DNA of 64,000 bases. Source: Salinisphaera dokdonensis. GTDB taxonomy: Bacteria > Pseudomonadota > Gammaproteobacteria > Nevskiales > Salinisphaeraceae. The notes beneath the pieces were generated by a model. It was not told the origin of the DNA, did not search any database, and saw only the letters and a list, made by a program, of their open reading frames with translations. Shown here piece by piece: positions 25,956-34,168 of this stretch. The stretch is from assembly GCF_040361215.1 (NCBI RefSeq), contig NZ_APND01000002.1, positions 743,836 to 807,835 on the forward strand, read 5' to 3'. Position 1 is the first letter of the stretch, and the number at the start of each line of letters is the position of its first letter. Made by a program: the position numbers and the translations under genes.

Positions 25956-26720
25956 CTAGCTGCCGGGCGGCGTGATCGAGGTTTCGATATAGCCGTCGGG
26001 GATGGTGAAACGCTTTTTCGCAAGCGAATCGTGGCCGACCTTTACCAGCTGCCGGCGCTCGCCGGAGTTGGTGTCGGTGAAGCGCACCGGCATCCCCGAC
26101 AGGCTGAGATAAGGCAGGCCCGCGGTCTCGAAACCGGTGCCGGCGAGCAGCGTCTGCATCAACGAGAACATGGATTCGACGCTGGCAAAGGTCTTGCCGG
26201 AAATACCCAGATCCTTGGGGCTGGCGACGCATAGTGTTTCGGCCGGCTTGCCGTCACGTACGACTTGTACGACCTCGCAGGACACGCCGGCGACACTGTC
26301 CTGGCGACCGGTACGATCCAGGCCGACCTTCTGTGCGCTCGTGTCCAGACCCGGCACCGATTGCAGCATGGCCGCACGGGCGGTGGCCTGCTGGCCTTTC
26401 GGCAGTTGTTGGACGCGCGATTCGATCTGGGCGCGCAGGTTGTCGACCCGCTCGCGGATAGCACTGGCGGTATTACGATCCAGGCGTGTATAGCTGCGGT
26501 CGACCGGGTTGACCGAGAAGATGGCCTCGTCGTCTGCCTCGTAGAGCTGCCACTGGCGTGTCGCGTCGTCGATACGGACGGCGCCGGGCTTCATGTCGAC
26601 GGTGAATTCGCCGCTCGCACCCTGATAGGTGAGGGTGGTGTCGGCCTGGGCGGCGCCGGCCGCCACGGTCAGCAATCCGGCCAGCATCGTTGCGCTGGCC
26701 CGGGCGAGAAATCGGCTCAT
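25956..26720 (-). CDS. Secreted protein of unknown function
   Basis: A 254-residue protein with a clear Sec signal peptide (about 1-26, ending AAGAAQAD). The mature part starts TLTYQGASGEFTVDMKPGAVRIDD and includes YTRLDRNTASAIRERVDNLR, one conserved-looking Cys pair (VSCEVV and ETLCVAS) and repeated beta-type segments. The general pattern is like DUF4412-type periplasmic or lipoprotein-carrier-like proteins, but I do not recognise a family firmly. GAGAGGA precedes the ATG. It is divergent from the exonuclease gene at 26813 and about 150 bases upstream of pntAA on the same strand. Confidence 0.75.
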   Translation of the reverse strand: MSRFLARASATMLAGLLTVAAGAAQADTTLTYQGASGEFTVDMKPGAVRIDDATRQWQLYEADDEAIFSVNPVDRSYTRLDRNTASAIRERVDNLRAQIESRVQQLPKGQQATARAAMLQSVPGLDTSAQKVGLDRTGRQDSVAGVSCEVVQVVRDGKPAETLCVASPKDLGISGKTFASVESMFSLMQTLLAGTGFETAGLPYLSLSGMPVRFTDTNSGERRQLVKVGHDSLAKKRFTIPDGYIETSITPPGS

Positions 26721-26812
26721 GGTCGGTGTCCTCTCGGATGAATTCGGCAAGGGGCGCGGCATTCTGCAGTGTCGGCGCCCGAATCGGGCGAACGGTGCAG
26801 TACACTAGCGCC

Positions 26813-27679
26813 ATGCTGCTCGTGGATGCCAGTGTCTATATTTTCCGGGCGTTCCACTCGCTGCCCTCGAGTATGACCGGGCGCGATGAGCGGCCGCTGA
26901 ACGCCGTCTACGGTTATGCGACCTTCCTCGCGCAGTTGCTCGCCGCCGACGACGACCGCGAAATCGCGGCAGCTTTCGACGAGTCGCTGGTCAGTTCGTT
27001 TCGCAACGAACTCTATGCCGACTACAAGGCCAACCGCGAGCTGCCGCCGCAGGCCCTGGTCGACCAGATCGCGGCCTGTCGCGATATCACCGAAGCGCTG
27101 GGCGTGCCAACCCTCTCCAGCCCGGTCTACGAGGCCGACGACCTGATCGGCACACTCGCGGCGACCACCGATAAGCCGGTCACAATCGTCACCTCGGACA
27201 AGGATCTCGCCCAGATCATGGGCGCCGACGACATCCTTTGGGACTATGGCCGCGAAACACGCTACGACGTCGCCGCCATCGAGGCCAAGTTCGGCGTGCC
27301 GCCGCGATTGATCGCGGACTATCTCGCGCTGTTGGGCGATACCGTCGACAACATTCCCGGCGTGCCGGGTATCGGCGCCAAGACGGCCGCATCGCTGCTG
27401 CAACGCTTCGATGGTGTCGAGGCGTTGCTTGACGATTTGCCGGGTGTTGCCGCAAGCGGTCTGCGCGGTGCCAAGTCGCTGGCGGGCAAGCTCGAGGCCC
27501 ATGCCGATCAGGCCCGGCTTTCGCGCCAGCTTGCGACCATCGTCACGGATATCGAGCTCGATAGAGGTCAATGCGATGTGGCCCGGCGCTCGCCGGATCT
27601 CGATGCGCTGGCTGCGATCTGCGAGCGCCTGGGCGTAGGCGATCGGCTACGCAAGCGTCTGGGGCTGTCGACGACGTGA
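26813..27679 (+). CDS. 5'-3' exonuclease / flap endonuclease (Pol I N-domain type)
   Basis: A 288-residue stand-alone version of the DNA polymerase I 5' nuclease domain, similar to ExoIX (Xni). Acidic metal-site motifs are LLVDASVYIFRAFHS, VYEADDLIGTLA and VTSDKDLAQIMG, and the helix-hairpin-helix is GDTVDNIPGVPGIGAKTA. It likely removes flaps or RNA primers. The ATG at 26813 is chosen because the family begins at this point. Its stop overlaps the GTG start of the next gene (GTGA). Confidence 0.9.
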   Translation: MLLVDASVYIFRAFHSLPSSMTGRDERPLNAVYGYATFLAQLLAADDDREIAAAFDESLVSSFRNELYADYKANRELPPQALVDQIAACRDITEALGVPTLSSPVYEADDLIGTLAATTDKPVTIVTSDKDLAQIMGADDILWDYGRETRYDVAAIEAKFGVPPRLIADYLALLGDTVDNIPGVPGIGAKTAASLLQRFDGVEALLDDLPGVAASGLRGAKSLAGKLEAHADQARLSRQLATIVTDIELDRGQCDVARRSPDLDALAAICERLGVGDRLRKRLGLSTT

Positions 27680-28554
27680 TCGACTGGGAGGCGATCGATG
27701 CCGCCATCGCCCGTACCACCGGCCGAACGTTTGCGAGCGGGTACCGTACGCGGGTCGGCGGCGGTTCGATCAATAGCGCCTACCGGCTGGGCGATGCGCG
27801 CCAGCGCTTCTTTCTCAAGCTCAATCGGGCCGACCGCCACGGCATGTTCGAGTCCGAGGCGGCGGGCTTGGCGGAACTCGGCCAGGCGGTCGGTCTGCGC
27901 GTGCCGCGGGTGATCACCCACGGCACCACCGCGGCGCATGCGTTTCTGGTGCTCGAATACATCCCGTTGCAGCCGCTTGCGCCGGCGGCGATGACCCGTC
28001 TCGGCGAGGCGCTCGCCGACATGCACGGGATTGTTTCTGCCCGCTACGGCTGGGATCGCGACAACACCATCGGTTCCAGCGAACAGCCCAACGCGCGCCA
28101 TCCGCAATGGCTGGAATTCTGGCGCGAGAACCGATTGGCGGTGATGCTCGATGCGCTATCGCCGCACCATCCCGGACTCGGGCGCGACGGCGATGCGCTG
28201 CTGTCGGTGCTCGACGAGCTGCTGGCCGGCCATCGGCCCGAGCCGTCGCTGGTGCACGGCGATCTGTGGGGCGGTAACGCGGGCATGGATGAACACGGCA
28301 CGCCGGTCATCTACGACCCGGCGGTCTACTACGGCGATCGTGAGACCGATCTCGCCATGGCCGAACTGTTCGGCGGCTTCTCGCCGCTGTTCTTCGAGGC
28401 CTACTGGGGCGCGTGGCCTATGAGCCCCGGTTATCGGTATGTGCGGCGCCCGCTCTACCAGCTCTATCACCTGCTCAATCATGCCCGCCTGTTCGGTGGC
28501 CATTACGTGGCCGAAAGCCGACGCGTGATGCAGTCGCTGCTCGCCCGGGTCTGA
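27676..28554 (+). CDS. Fructosamine kinase family protein
   Basis: A 292-residue kinase of the protein-kinase-like phosphotransferase fold. It has a glycine loop GGGSINSAYRL, the ATP-binding Lys in RFFLKLNRADRHGMFESEA, LVLEYIPL hinge, catalytic loop LVHGDLWGGNAGMD and metal-binding YDPAVYYGDRETDLAM, all matching fructosamine-3-kinase/ketosamine-3-kinase (YniA) proteins that help remove glycation from proteins. Start is GTG overlapping the exonuclease stop. Function in bacteria is mostly inferred from the family. Confidence 0.88.
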   Translation: MIDWEAIDAAIARTTGRTFASGYRTRVGGGSINSAYRLGDARQRFFLKLNRADRHGMFESEAAGLAELGQAVGLRVPRVITHGTTAAHAFLVLEYIPLQPLAPAAMTRLGEALADMHGIVSARYGWDRDNTIGSSEQPNARHPQWLEFWRENRLAVMLDALSPHHPGLGRDGDALLSVLDELLAGHRPEPSLVHGDLWGGNAGMDEHGTPVIYDPAVYYGDRETDLAMAELFGGFSPLFFEAYWGAWPMSPGYRYVRRPLYQLYHLLNHARLFGGHYVAESRRVMQSLLARV

Positions 28555-28655
28555 GTCGTGTCTCCAGGACGGGTCGCGCGGCTGTAGTGCGGACCGGGCG
28601 TGGGTACAATGGCCGTCGTTTTCGATTCACTGCAACGATTGCCAGCGTGGCCTCC

Positions 28656-29477
28656 ATGTCCGATATCCCGGTTCTCGATACCCGCCCGCCGGCCGGCCTG
28701 ACGCCGGGTTCGGTTGGTGCGAACAAGCTTGCCAAGCGCCTCAAGCGCCTGACCGGCCAGGCCGTGACCGATTACGACATGATTCGCGACGGCGATCGCA
28801 TCATGGTCTGTCTGTCCGGTGGCAAGGACAGCTACACGATGCTGGACATGCTGCTGTATCTGCAGTCGGTCGCGCCGGTGCGTTTCGAGCTGCGCGCGGT
28901 CAATCTTGATCAGAAGCAGCCGGGTTTCCCCGAACACATCCTGCCCGAGTATCTGAGTGGCTTGGGCGTCGATTACGAGGTGCTCGAACGCGACACCTAT
29001 AGCGTCGTGGCCGAGAAGGTGCCGGAAGGCGCCACCATGTGTGGCCTGTGTTCGCGCCTGCGCCGCGGCATTCTCTATCGCTATGCGCGCGAGAACGGCT
29101 TCAACCGCATCGCGCTGGGGCATCATCGCGACGACATGGTCGAGACCATGTTCCTCAATATGTTCCATGGTGCGCGCATGGCGGCCATGCCGCCGAAGCT
29201 GCGCTCCGACGACGGCGACAACGTCGTCATTCGGCCGCTGGCCTATTGCAGCGAGCGTGATATCGAGAAATATTCGCGCCTGAATCAGTACCCGATCATT
29301 CCCTGCAATCTCTGCGGATCCCAGGCCAATCTTCAGCGCCAGAACATCAAGGCGATGCTCAGCGAATGGGAGCGCACCGATCCGGGGCGTAGCGAGCGCA
29401 TCTTTCGTTCGATGACCCGCATCGCGCCGTCGCAGATGGCCGATCGCGAGCTGTTCGATTTCGCTGCACTCGACTGA
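28656..29477 (+). CDS. ttcA: tRNA 2-thiocytidine(32) synthetase
   Basis: A 273-residue cytosolic enzyme that thiolates cytidine 32 of tRNA using an iron-sulfur cluster and ATP. The PP-loop is CLSGGKDSYTML (54-59 core), the cluster Cys pairs are in MCGLCSRLRRG and, near residue 210, PCNLCGSQ. The region ALGHHRDDMVETMFLNMFHG is family-specific. Length fits TtcA. The ATG at 28656 is preferred; GTG nine bases upstream is an alternative. Confidence 0.95.
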   Translation: MSDIPVLDTRPPAGLTPGSVGANKLAKRLKRLTGQAVTDYDMIRDGDRIMVCLSGGKDSYTMLDMLLYLQSVAPVRFELRAVNLDQKQPGFPEHILPEYLSGLGVDYEVLERDTYSVVAEKVPEGATMCGLCSRLRRGILYRYARENGFNRIALGHHRDDMVETMFLNMFHGARMAAMPPKLRSDDGDNVVIRPLAYCSERDIEKYSRLNQYPIIPCNLCGSQANLQRQNIKAMLSEWERTDPGRSERIFRSMTRIAPSQMADRELFDFAALD

Positions 29478-29610
29478 GTCGATTGCGTCCATAGCGGAAC
29501 GACCGCCGTATTCCGGCGTCGAATACACGTAATAGGCACGTCTATTGCCTCTATTCCCGGCATGGTCTTTCTTGAAAACCGTCGGGACGTGCCGCATACT
29601 TTTTCAGCGC

Positions 29611-29628
29611 AGTGAACAGTTGTGCACT
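29611..29628. promoter_or_regulatory. Palindromic operator candidate upstream of the desaturase (DesT/FabR-like)
   Basis: AGTGAACAGTTGTGCACT is an 18-base palindrome with one mismatch per half, 40 bases before the desaturase start. It resembles in sequence and spacing the TetR-family DesT/FabR operators known upstream of desaturase and unsaturated-fatty-acid genes. A possible -35 (TTGTGC, 29620-29625) lies inside it and TAATCT (29644-29649) could be the -10, so binding would block transcription. Confidence 0.5.
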
Positions 29629-29668
29629 GCAGCGGAAACACCGTAATCTTGTGAGGGCTATCAAGCCG

Positions 29669-30856
29669 ATGACCGCAGAAAGGAAATATCCGGCCAACCC
29701 GGAGATGGACGACCACTTCAACTGGGTCGAAGCCATACCGTTCGCGCTGCTGCATGTGGCGCTGATCGGTATCTGGTGGACCGGCTTCACCGCCACGTCG
29801 ATCGCGATTTGTGTAGGGCTTTATTTCGCCCGCGTATTCGCCATCACCGGCGGCTATCATCGTTACTTCTCGCATCGCGGCTACAAGACCAGCCGCGGCT
29901 TCCAGTTCGTGCTGGCCTTTGTCGGCTCCGCCGCGCTGCAGCGTGGTCCGCTCTGGTGGGCGGCCAAGCACCGCGAGCATCACCGCGATTCCGATATGCC
30001 CGAAGATGCGCATTCGCCGCGTCAGTACGGCGTGATCGACGCGCATGTGGGCTGGGTTTACCGCGAAGCGCGTTCCCATGCCGACATGGACCTGATCAAG
30101 GATTTCTCCAAGTATCCGGAGATGCGCTGGATCGAGCGTCATCAGTTCACGCCGGGCCTGATCGTGGCCGCGCTGTGTTTCCTAGTGGGCGGCTGGGCCG
30201 GCTTGGTGTCGGGCTTCGTGCTGTCGACCGTGCTGGTCTATCACGCGACGTTCACGGTGAACTCGCTCAACCACATGCTGGGCAAGCAGCGTTATCTGAC
30301 CGGCGACGATTCGCGCAACAACTGGTTCCTGGCGCTGCTGACCATGGGTGAGGGTTGGCACAACAACCATCACTACTATCCGGCAGCCGCTCGTAACGGT
30401 TTCTTCTGGTGGGAGATCGACACGACCTATTACCTGCTGCTCGGTTTCGAGAAGCTGGGTCTGGTCTGGGATCTGCGCCAGCCGCCGAAGACGATTCTCG
30501 CCAACGAGAAGGCGCCGACGCAGAAGATCATCGACAAGTGCGCGGTGTATATCGCCGAGGGCTTCTCGGCCGATCGCATCAGCCACAACATCCGTGCGCG
30601 CTGGGAAGGCAGCCACGTGCTGGACGACCTGCGTGCCCATGCCCGCACCAAGTGGGACGCGGCCGAGGCCTATCTGGCCGAGATCGAGCTGCCGGATCTG
30701 CCGAGCGCGGAACAGCTCAAGGCCCGTGCGCATGCCAAGTTCAAGATCCGCCATGAGGGTCTGGACCGTGCCATCGAGCGTGCCCACGAGATGCTGCGCA
30801 GCAAGGTTTCGCACCGCCTGATCGAGCAGGCGCGTTCGGAGCCGACCCCGGCCTGA
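29669..30856 (+). CDS. Acyl-CoA delta-9 fatty acid desaturase
   Basis: A 395-residue membrane di-iron desaturase. The three histidine boxes are HRYFSHR (64-70), HREHH (101-105) and HNNHH (231-235), plus Asn-His at 201-202, as in stearoyl-CoA desaturases. Four membrane helices lie at about 22-58 and 163-192. After residue 280 there is a charged, mostly helical extension of about 115 residues ending IEQARSEPTPA, longer than the minimal enzyme. It would introduce cis double bonds to tune membrane fluidity. A GTG at 29612 is in frame but lies inside the operator-like palindrome, so ATG 29669 is chosen. A strong terminator follows. Confidence 0.92.
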   Translation: MTAERKYPANPEMDDHFNWVEAIPFALLHVALIGIWWTGFTATSIAICVGLYFARVFAITGGYHRYFSHRGYKTSRGFQFVLAFVGSAALQRGPLWWAAKHREHHRDSDMPEDAHSPRQYGVIDAHVGWVYREARSHADMDLIKDFSKYPEMRWIERHQFTPGLIVAALCFLVGGWAGLVSGFVLSTVLVYHATFTVNSLNHMLGKQRYLTGDDSRNNWFLALLTMGEGWHNNHHYYPAAARNGFFWWEIDTTYYLLLGFEKLGLVWDLRQPPKTILANEKAPTQKIIDKCAVYIAEGFSADRISHNIRARWEGSHVLDDLRAHARTKWDAAEAYLAEIELPDLPSAEQLKARAHAKFKIRHEGLDRAIERAHEMLRSKVSHRLIEQARSEPTPA

Positions 30857-30880
30857 TCCCCAGCCGGCGCAAGCAACGCC

Positions 30881-30913
30881 AAAGCCCGCTGCATTCGCAG
30901 CGGGCTTTTTTTA
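30881..30913 (+). terminator. Rho-independent terminator after the desaturase gene
   Basis: An 11-base stem (AAGCCCGCTGC at 30882-30892, GCAGCGGGCTT at 30897-30907) with an ATTC loop, followed by TTTTT. The remaining gap to 31102 shows no gene. Confidence 0.95.
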
Positions 30914-31102
30914 TGTGTGCCGGATAAAGCAGTTGAGGTTTCGGTCTCGAAGCGTCGCGCGTAACGGCGCCGCGTATTAATGACGGCGGCGCTGTGCTCG
31001 TGCGCGCCATTGCGACGCTCCGGTGTCGAGGTTCGGGTGTGAAGACGCGATTTGCTGCGGGCGTGTCGTCAGTGAGGCCGAGGTGAGCGCCTGTTGGCAC
31101 GC

Positions 31103-31987
31103 TCAGTCGAGTTTCTCGCGCGCCTTGGCCTGTTCCTCGTCCTCCGGCGGCTCCGTCTCCGGATCACCGTCCAGATCGCCGCCGCAGAACTTGCAGTAGT
31201 CGGCGTCCTTTTCGTGGCCGAATCGTTCGCAATGGGGACACTGTGCCGACCCGCGTTGGGTGCTGATTTCGGTCGTCAGTTCGGCGGTGATCACGCCGGT
31301 GGTAACGGCGAGTACGCCGTAGCCGATCAGGATCGCGATGCCCGCAATGGTCTGGCCGACCGGCGTGGTCGGGGAGATATCGCCATAGCCCACAGTGGTG
31401 ATTGTGACCACCGCCCAGTAGATGGCGCGCGGGATGCTCGTGAAACCATGTTCGGGGCCTTCGACCACGTACATGATCGCCCCGAGGATGGTCACGAACA
31501 GTGTCAGGGTGCCGAGAAATATCTGAAGCTTGCGCTGTGCCTGCATCAGCGAACGACGCAGCGTGTAGAGGTCGTTGGCGTAGTTGGCCAGCTTGAATAC
31601 GCGGAACATGCGCACGATGCGCAATGAGCGTACGGCCACGAAGTAATGCGCGTCCGGAATCACGGGCGCCAGATACATCGGCAGGATAGCCGCCAGATCG
31701 ATCAGTCCCCAGAAGCTGCGGATATAGTGCCAGCGGTTCTCTGCTGCGTAGATGCGGGTCGCGTACTCGAGCGAGAATACGATCGTGAACACCCATTCGA
31801 GCGTGGACAGCTCCGGGCCCAGCCGCGCCTCGATGGCGGCAACGGAAATGAGCATGAGGTTGATCACGCTCGCTGCGATAACGAGCAGCAGCAGAATGTC
31901 GAAGGTGCGCCCGGCGGTCGACTCTGTGCCGAATATGATGTTGTGCAGGCGTCGGCGCAGGGTCTGGTCGGGTTGCGAGTCGGTCAT
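31103..31987 (-). CDS. Voltage-gated potassium channel with C-terminal zinc ribbon
   Basis: A 294-residue six-helix channel. S1-S4 occupy about 28-135; S4 has Arg at every third position (R120, R123, R126, R129: VRSLRIVRMFRVFKL). S5, a pore helix and the K+ filter TVGYGD (198-203) follow, then S6 (about 212-236). The cytoplasmic tail has four cysteines CPHC and CKFC (250, 253, 265, 268) forming a probable zinc ribbon, then an acidic end. Kv-type channels with this tail are found in marine proteobacteria, but the ribbon's role is unknown. It starts 24 bases after the NlpC/P60 gene and is probably cotranscribed. Confidence 0.92.
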   Translation of the reverse strand: MTDSQPDQTLRRRLHNIIFGTESTAGRTFDILLLLVIAASVINLMLISVAAIEARLGPELSTLEWVFTIVFSLEYATRIYAAENRWHYIRSFWGLIDLAAILPMYLAPVIPDAHYFVAVRSLRIVRMFRVFKLANYANDLYTLRRSLMQAQRKLQIFLGTLTLFVTILGAIMYVVEGPEHGFTSIPRAIYWAVVTITTVGYGDISPTTPVGQTIAGIAILIGYGVLAVTTGVITAELTTEISTQRGSAQCPHCERFGHEKDADYCKFCGGDLDGDPETEPPEDEEQAKAREKLD

Positions 31988-32011
31988 GAGTCTAGAGCCA
32001 CGCGGTACGCG

Positions 32012-32545
32012 CTAGTTGGTCCGCGCGTTCACGCGCCGGGATTGCCAGTAGTGGCGCTGCCAGTAGACGTTATCCATGCGCGACATGGTCACGCCGCGGC
32101 TCGTAGATGCGTGCATGAACCGGCCATCGCCAACGTAGATGCCGACATGCCTGCTTCGAAAACCGGTCTTGAAGAAGACCAGGTCGCCTGGTGACAGATT
32201 CCCGGGCGGCACCGGCTGGCCCGCAAGCGCCTGGGCGGCGGTCGTGCGGGGGAGCTCCAGCGAATGCAGATCGCTCATGGTCTGGCGCACGAAGCTTGAA
32301 CAGTCGATGCCGCTACGGTTCACGCCGCCGTAGCGGTAGGGTACGCCGCGCCATTTCTGAAAGTAGTCGCGAAGCGCTTCCGACACCGCCGAGTGATCAC
32401 TGGCGTGGCGGCTGCCCGATGGGCCGGGATACGATGTGCCGCCGCTGCTCTGATAGGCAGGCTGGCCCGCGCAGCCGGCGAGCAGGATGATCGCAAGCGA
32501 CAGCGATAGCCACGACAGGTGCAGTCGCGCGCAGCATTGCGACAT
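32012..32545 (-). CDS. NlpC/P60 family lipoprotein peptidase
   Basis: A 177-residue cell-wall hydrolase. The signal peptide ends in lipobox LLAGC (Cys about residue 25 from this start). The NlpC/P60 domain carries the catalytic Cys in SGIDCSSFVRQTM, the His in SRHVGIYVGDGRFMHAS, and the GDLVFFKTG motif, as in E. coli NlpC/Spr(MepS) that cut peptide cross-links. ATG 32545 gives a normal-length signal; ATG 32578 with GGGGG close upstream is an alternative. The gene is divergent from ppx. Confidence 0.88.
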   Translation of the reverse strand: MSQCCARLHLSWLSLSLAIILLAGCAGQPAYQSSGGTSYPGPSGSRHASDHSAVSEALRDYFQKWRGVPYRYGGVNRSGIDCSSFVRQTMSDLHSLELPRTTAAQALAGQPVPPGNLSPGDLVFFKTGFRSRHVGIYVGDGRFMHASTSRGVTMSRMDNVYWQRHYWQSRRVNARTN

Positions 32546-32635
32546 AATCGCTTTCGCAATTCTCAAGTGCACGCGCATGCCCCCTTTCATGAATTCATAT
32601 ATCGGCGCCGCGTTCCGTCTGCTTAGGCATTGGCC

Positions 32636-34168
32636 ATGAGCGACAGTCTGGCAAATCGCGCCGTGCAGGCAGCGCCGCAAACCGTCGCTGCCGTGGATCT
32701 CGGCTCCAACAGCTTCCACATGATCGTGGTCCGCGACGACGCCGGCAAGTTGCATGTGGTTGATCGGCTCAAGGAATCGGTGCGATTGGCGGCCGGATTG
32801 TCCGCAGATCGCACCCTCGATGCCGATTCGGCCGACCGCGCGCTGGCCTGTCTCGAACGCTTCGGTCAGCGCCTGCGCGGGCTTGCGCCCGGCCACGTGC
32901 GGGCAGTGGGTACCAATACGTTACGCCGCGCGCGCGATGCCGACGCGTTCCTGGCGCGTGCCAGCGAAGCGCTCGGTCACCCGGTGGAAGTCATCTACGG
33001 TGTCGAAGAAGCGCGCCTGATCTATGGCGGCGTGATTCAGGACCTCGGCCGCGAACAGCCGCGTCGGTTGGTTATCGACATTGGCGGCGGCTCGACGGAA
33101 CTGATCATCGGCGAGATGGGCGCGCCCCAGCTTGTTGAAAGTATCTCGCTCGGCGCGGTCGTGCAGATGCAGCGTTTCTTCGGCGGCGGCAAGATCACCC
33201 GCAAGAGTTGGCAAGCCGCCGTGACCGACGCACGCCTCACGCTCGAGCCGATCGCGCGCGCCTATCGGGACGCCGGTTGGGATATCGCGATCGGCGCTTC
33301 GGGCAGCGTGAAATCAATCCTGCGCGCGACGGGTGCTCAAAGCGCGGACGAAACCATTACCCCGGCGGGCCTCAAGTCGCTCGGCCGCGCGATCGTGAAG
33401 GCCGGGCGCCTGGACAAGCTCGATCTGCCCGGCGTGTCGGATGACCGCAAGGCGATATTCCCGGGTGGCCTGGCGGTGCTGACCGGCATCTTCGAAAGCC
33501 TCGGCATCGAGGCGATGCGGGTTTCGGACAAGGCGCTGCGAGAAGGCGTGGTGGCCGACCTCTTGGGCCGCCTGCACGATCGCGACGCGCGTGAAAGCGG
33601 CGTGCTGGCCGCAATGAATCGTTACGACGTCGATCAGGCCCAGGCCGAGCGGGTAGCCAAGACCGCCAAGCGCCTGCTGGGCGATTACGCCGACGAGAAT
33701 GACGACGCGTACGCCAGTGGCATGGCGCTGCGCCTGCTGCGCTGGGCGGCGCTGTTGCATGAGATCGGCCTGGCGATATCCCACAAGGGCTATCACAAGC
33801 ACGGCGAGTACATTCTGCGAAATGCAGATCTGCAGGGTTTCTCGCGGACGGATCAGGCCTTGCTGGCCACGCTCGTGCGCCTGCATCGCGGGCGCTTTCG
33901 CGCCGATCTGATCGAAGCGCTGCCGGCAGAATGGCGTGCGCTCGCCCGTCAGTTGGTCATCGTCCTACGCCTGGCGGTGATCCTGCATCGCGGTCGTAAC
34001 CCGAAGCTGGCGCCGCCGGTGCGCCTGCGCGTGGGCAAGCGCGAAATCCGGCTGGTGGGTGACAGCCACTGGCTCGCCGAGCGCCCGCTCACGCAGGCCG
34101 ATCTCGACCGCGAGGCTGAGTTGCTCGGACGAGCCGATATCCGCCTGGTCAGCAGGACTGACGACTAA
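32636..34168 (+). CDS. ppx: Exopolyphosphatase (Ppx/GppA family)
   Basis: A 510-residue ASKHA-fold phosphatase that removes terminal phosphate from polyphosphate (or pppGpp). It begins with AAVDLGSNSFHMIVV (phosphate 1 motif), has VGTNTLRRARD, GVEEARLIYGG, DIGGGSTELIIGE (phosphate 2) and a C-terminal HD-like domain. Length fits Ppx (about 510). The stop overlaps the prfC stop by 3 bases tail to tail. There is no ppk beside it. Confidence 0.93.
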   Translation: MSDSLANRAVQAAPQTVAAVDLGSNSFHMIVVRDDAGKLHVVDRLKESVRLAAGLSADRTLDADSADRALACLERFGQRLRGLAPGHVRAVGTNTLRRARDADAFLARASEALGHPVEVIYGVEEARLIYGGVIQDLGREQPRRLVIDIGGGSTELIIGEMGAPQLVESISLGAVVQMQRFFGGGKITRKSWQAAVTDARLTLEPIARAYRDAGWDIAIGASGSVKSILRATGAQSADETITPAGLKSLGRAIVKAGRLDKLDLPGVSDDRKAIFPGGLAVLTGIFESLGIEAMRVSDKALREGVVADLLGRLHDRDARESGVLAAMNRYDVDQAQAERVAKTAKRLLGDYADENDDAYASGMALRLLRWAALLHEIGLAISHKGYHKHGEYILRNADLQGFSRTDQALLATLVRLHRGRFRADLIEALPAEWRALARQLVIVLRLAVILHRGRNPKLAPPVRLRVGKREIRLVGDSHWLAERPLTQADLDREAELLGRADIRLVSRTDD

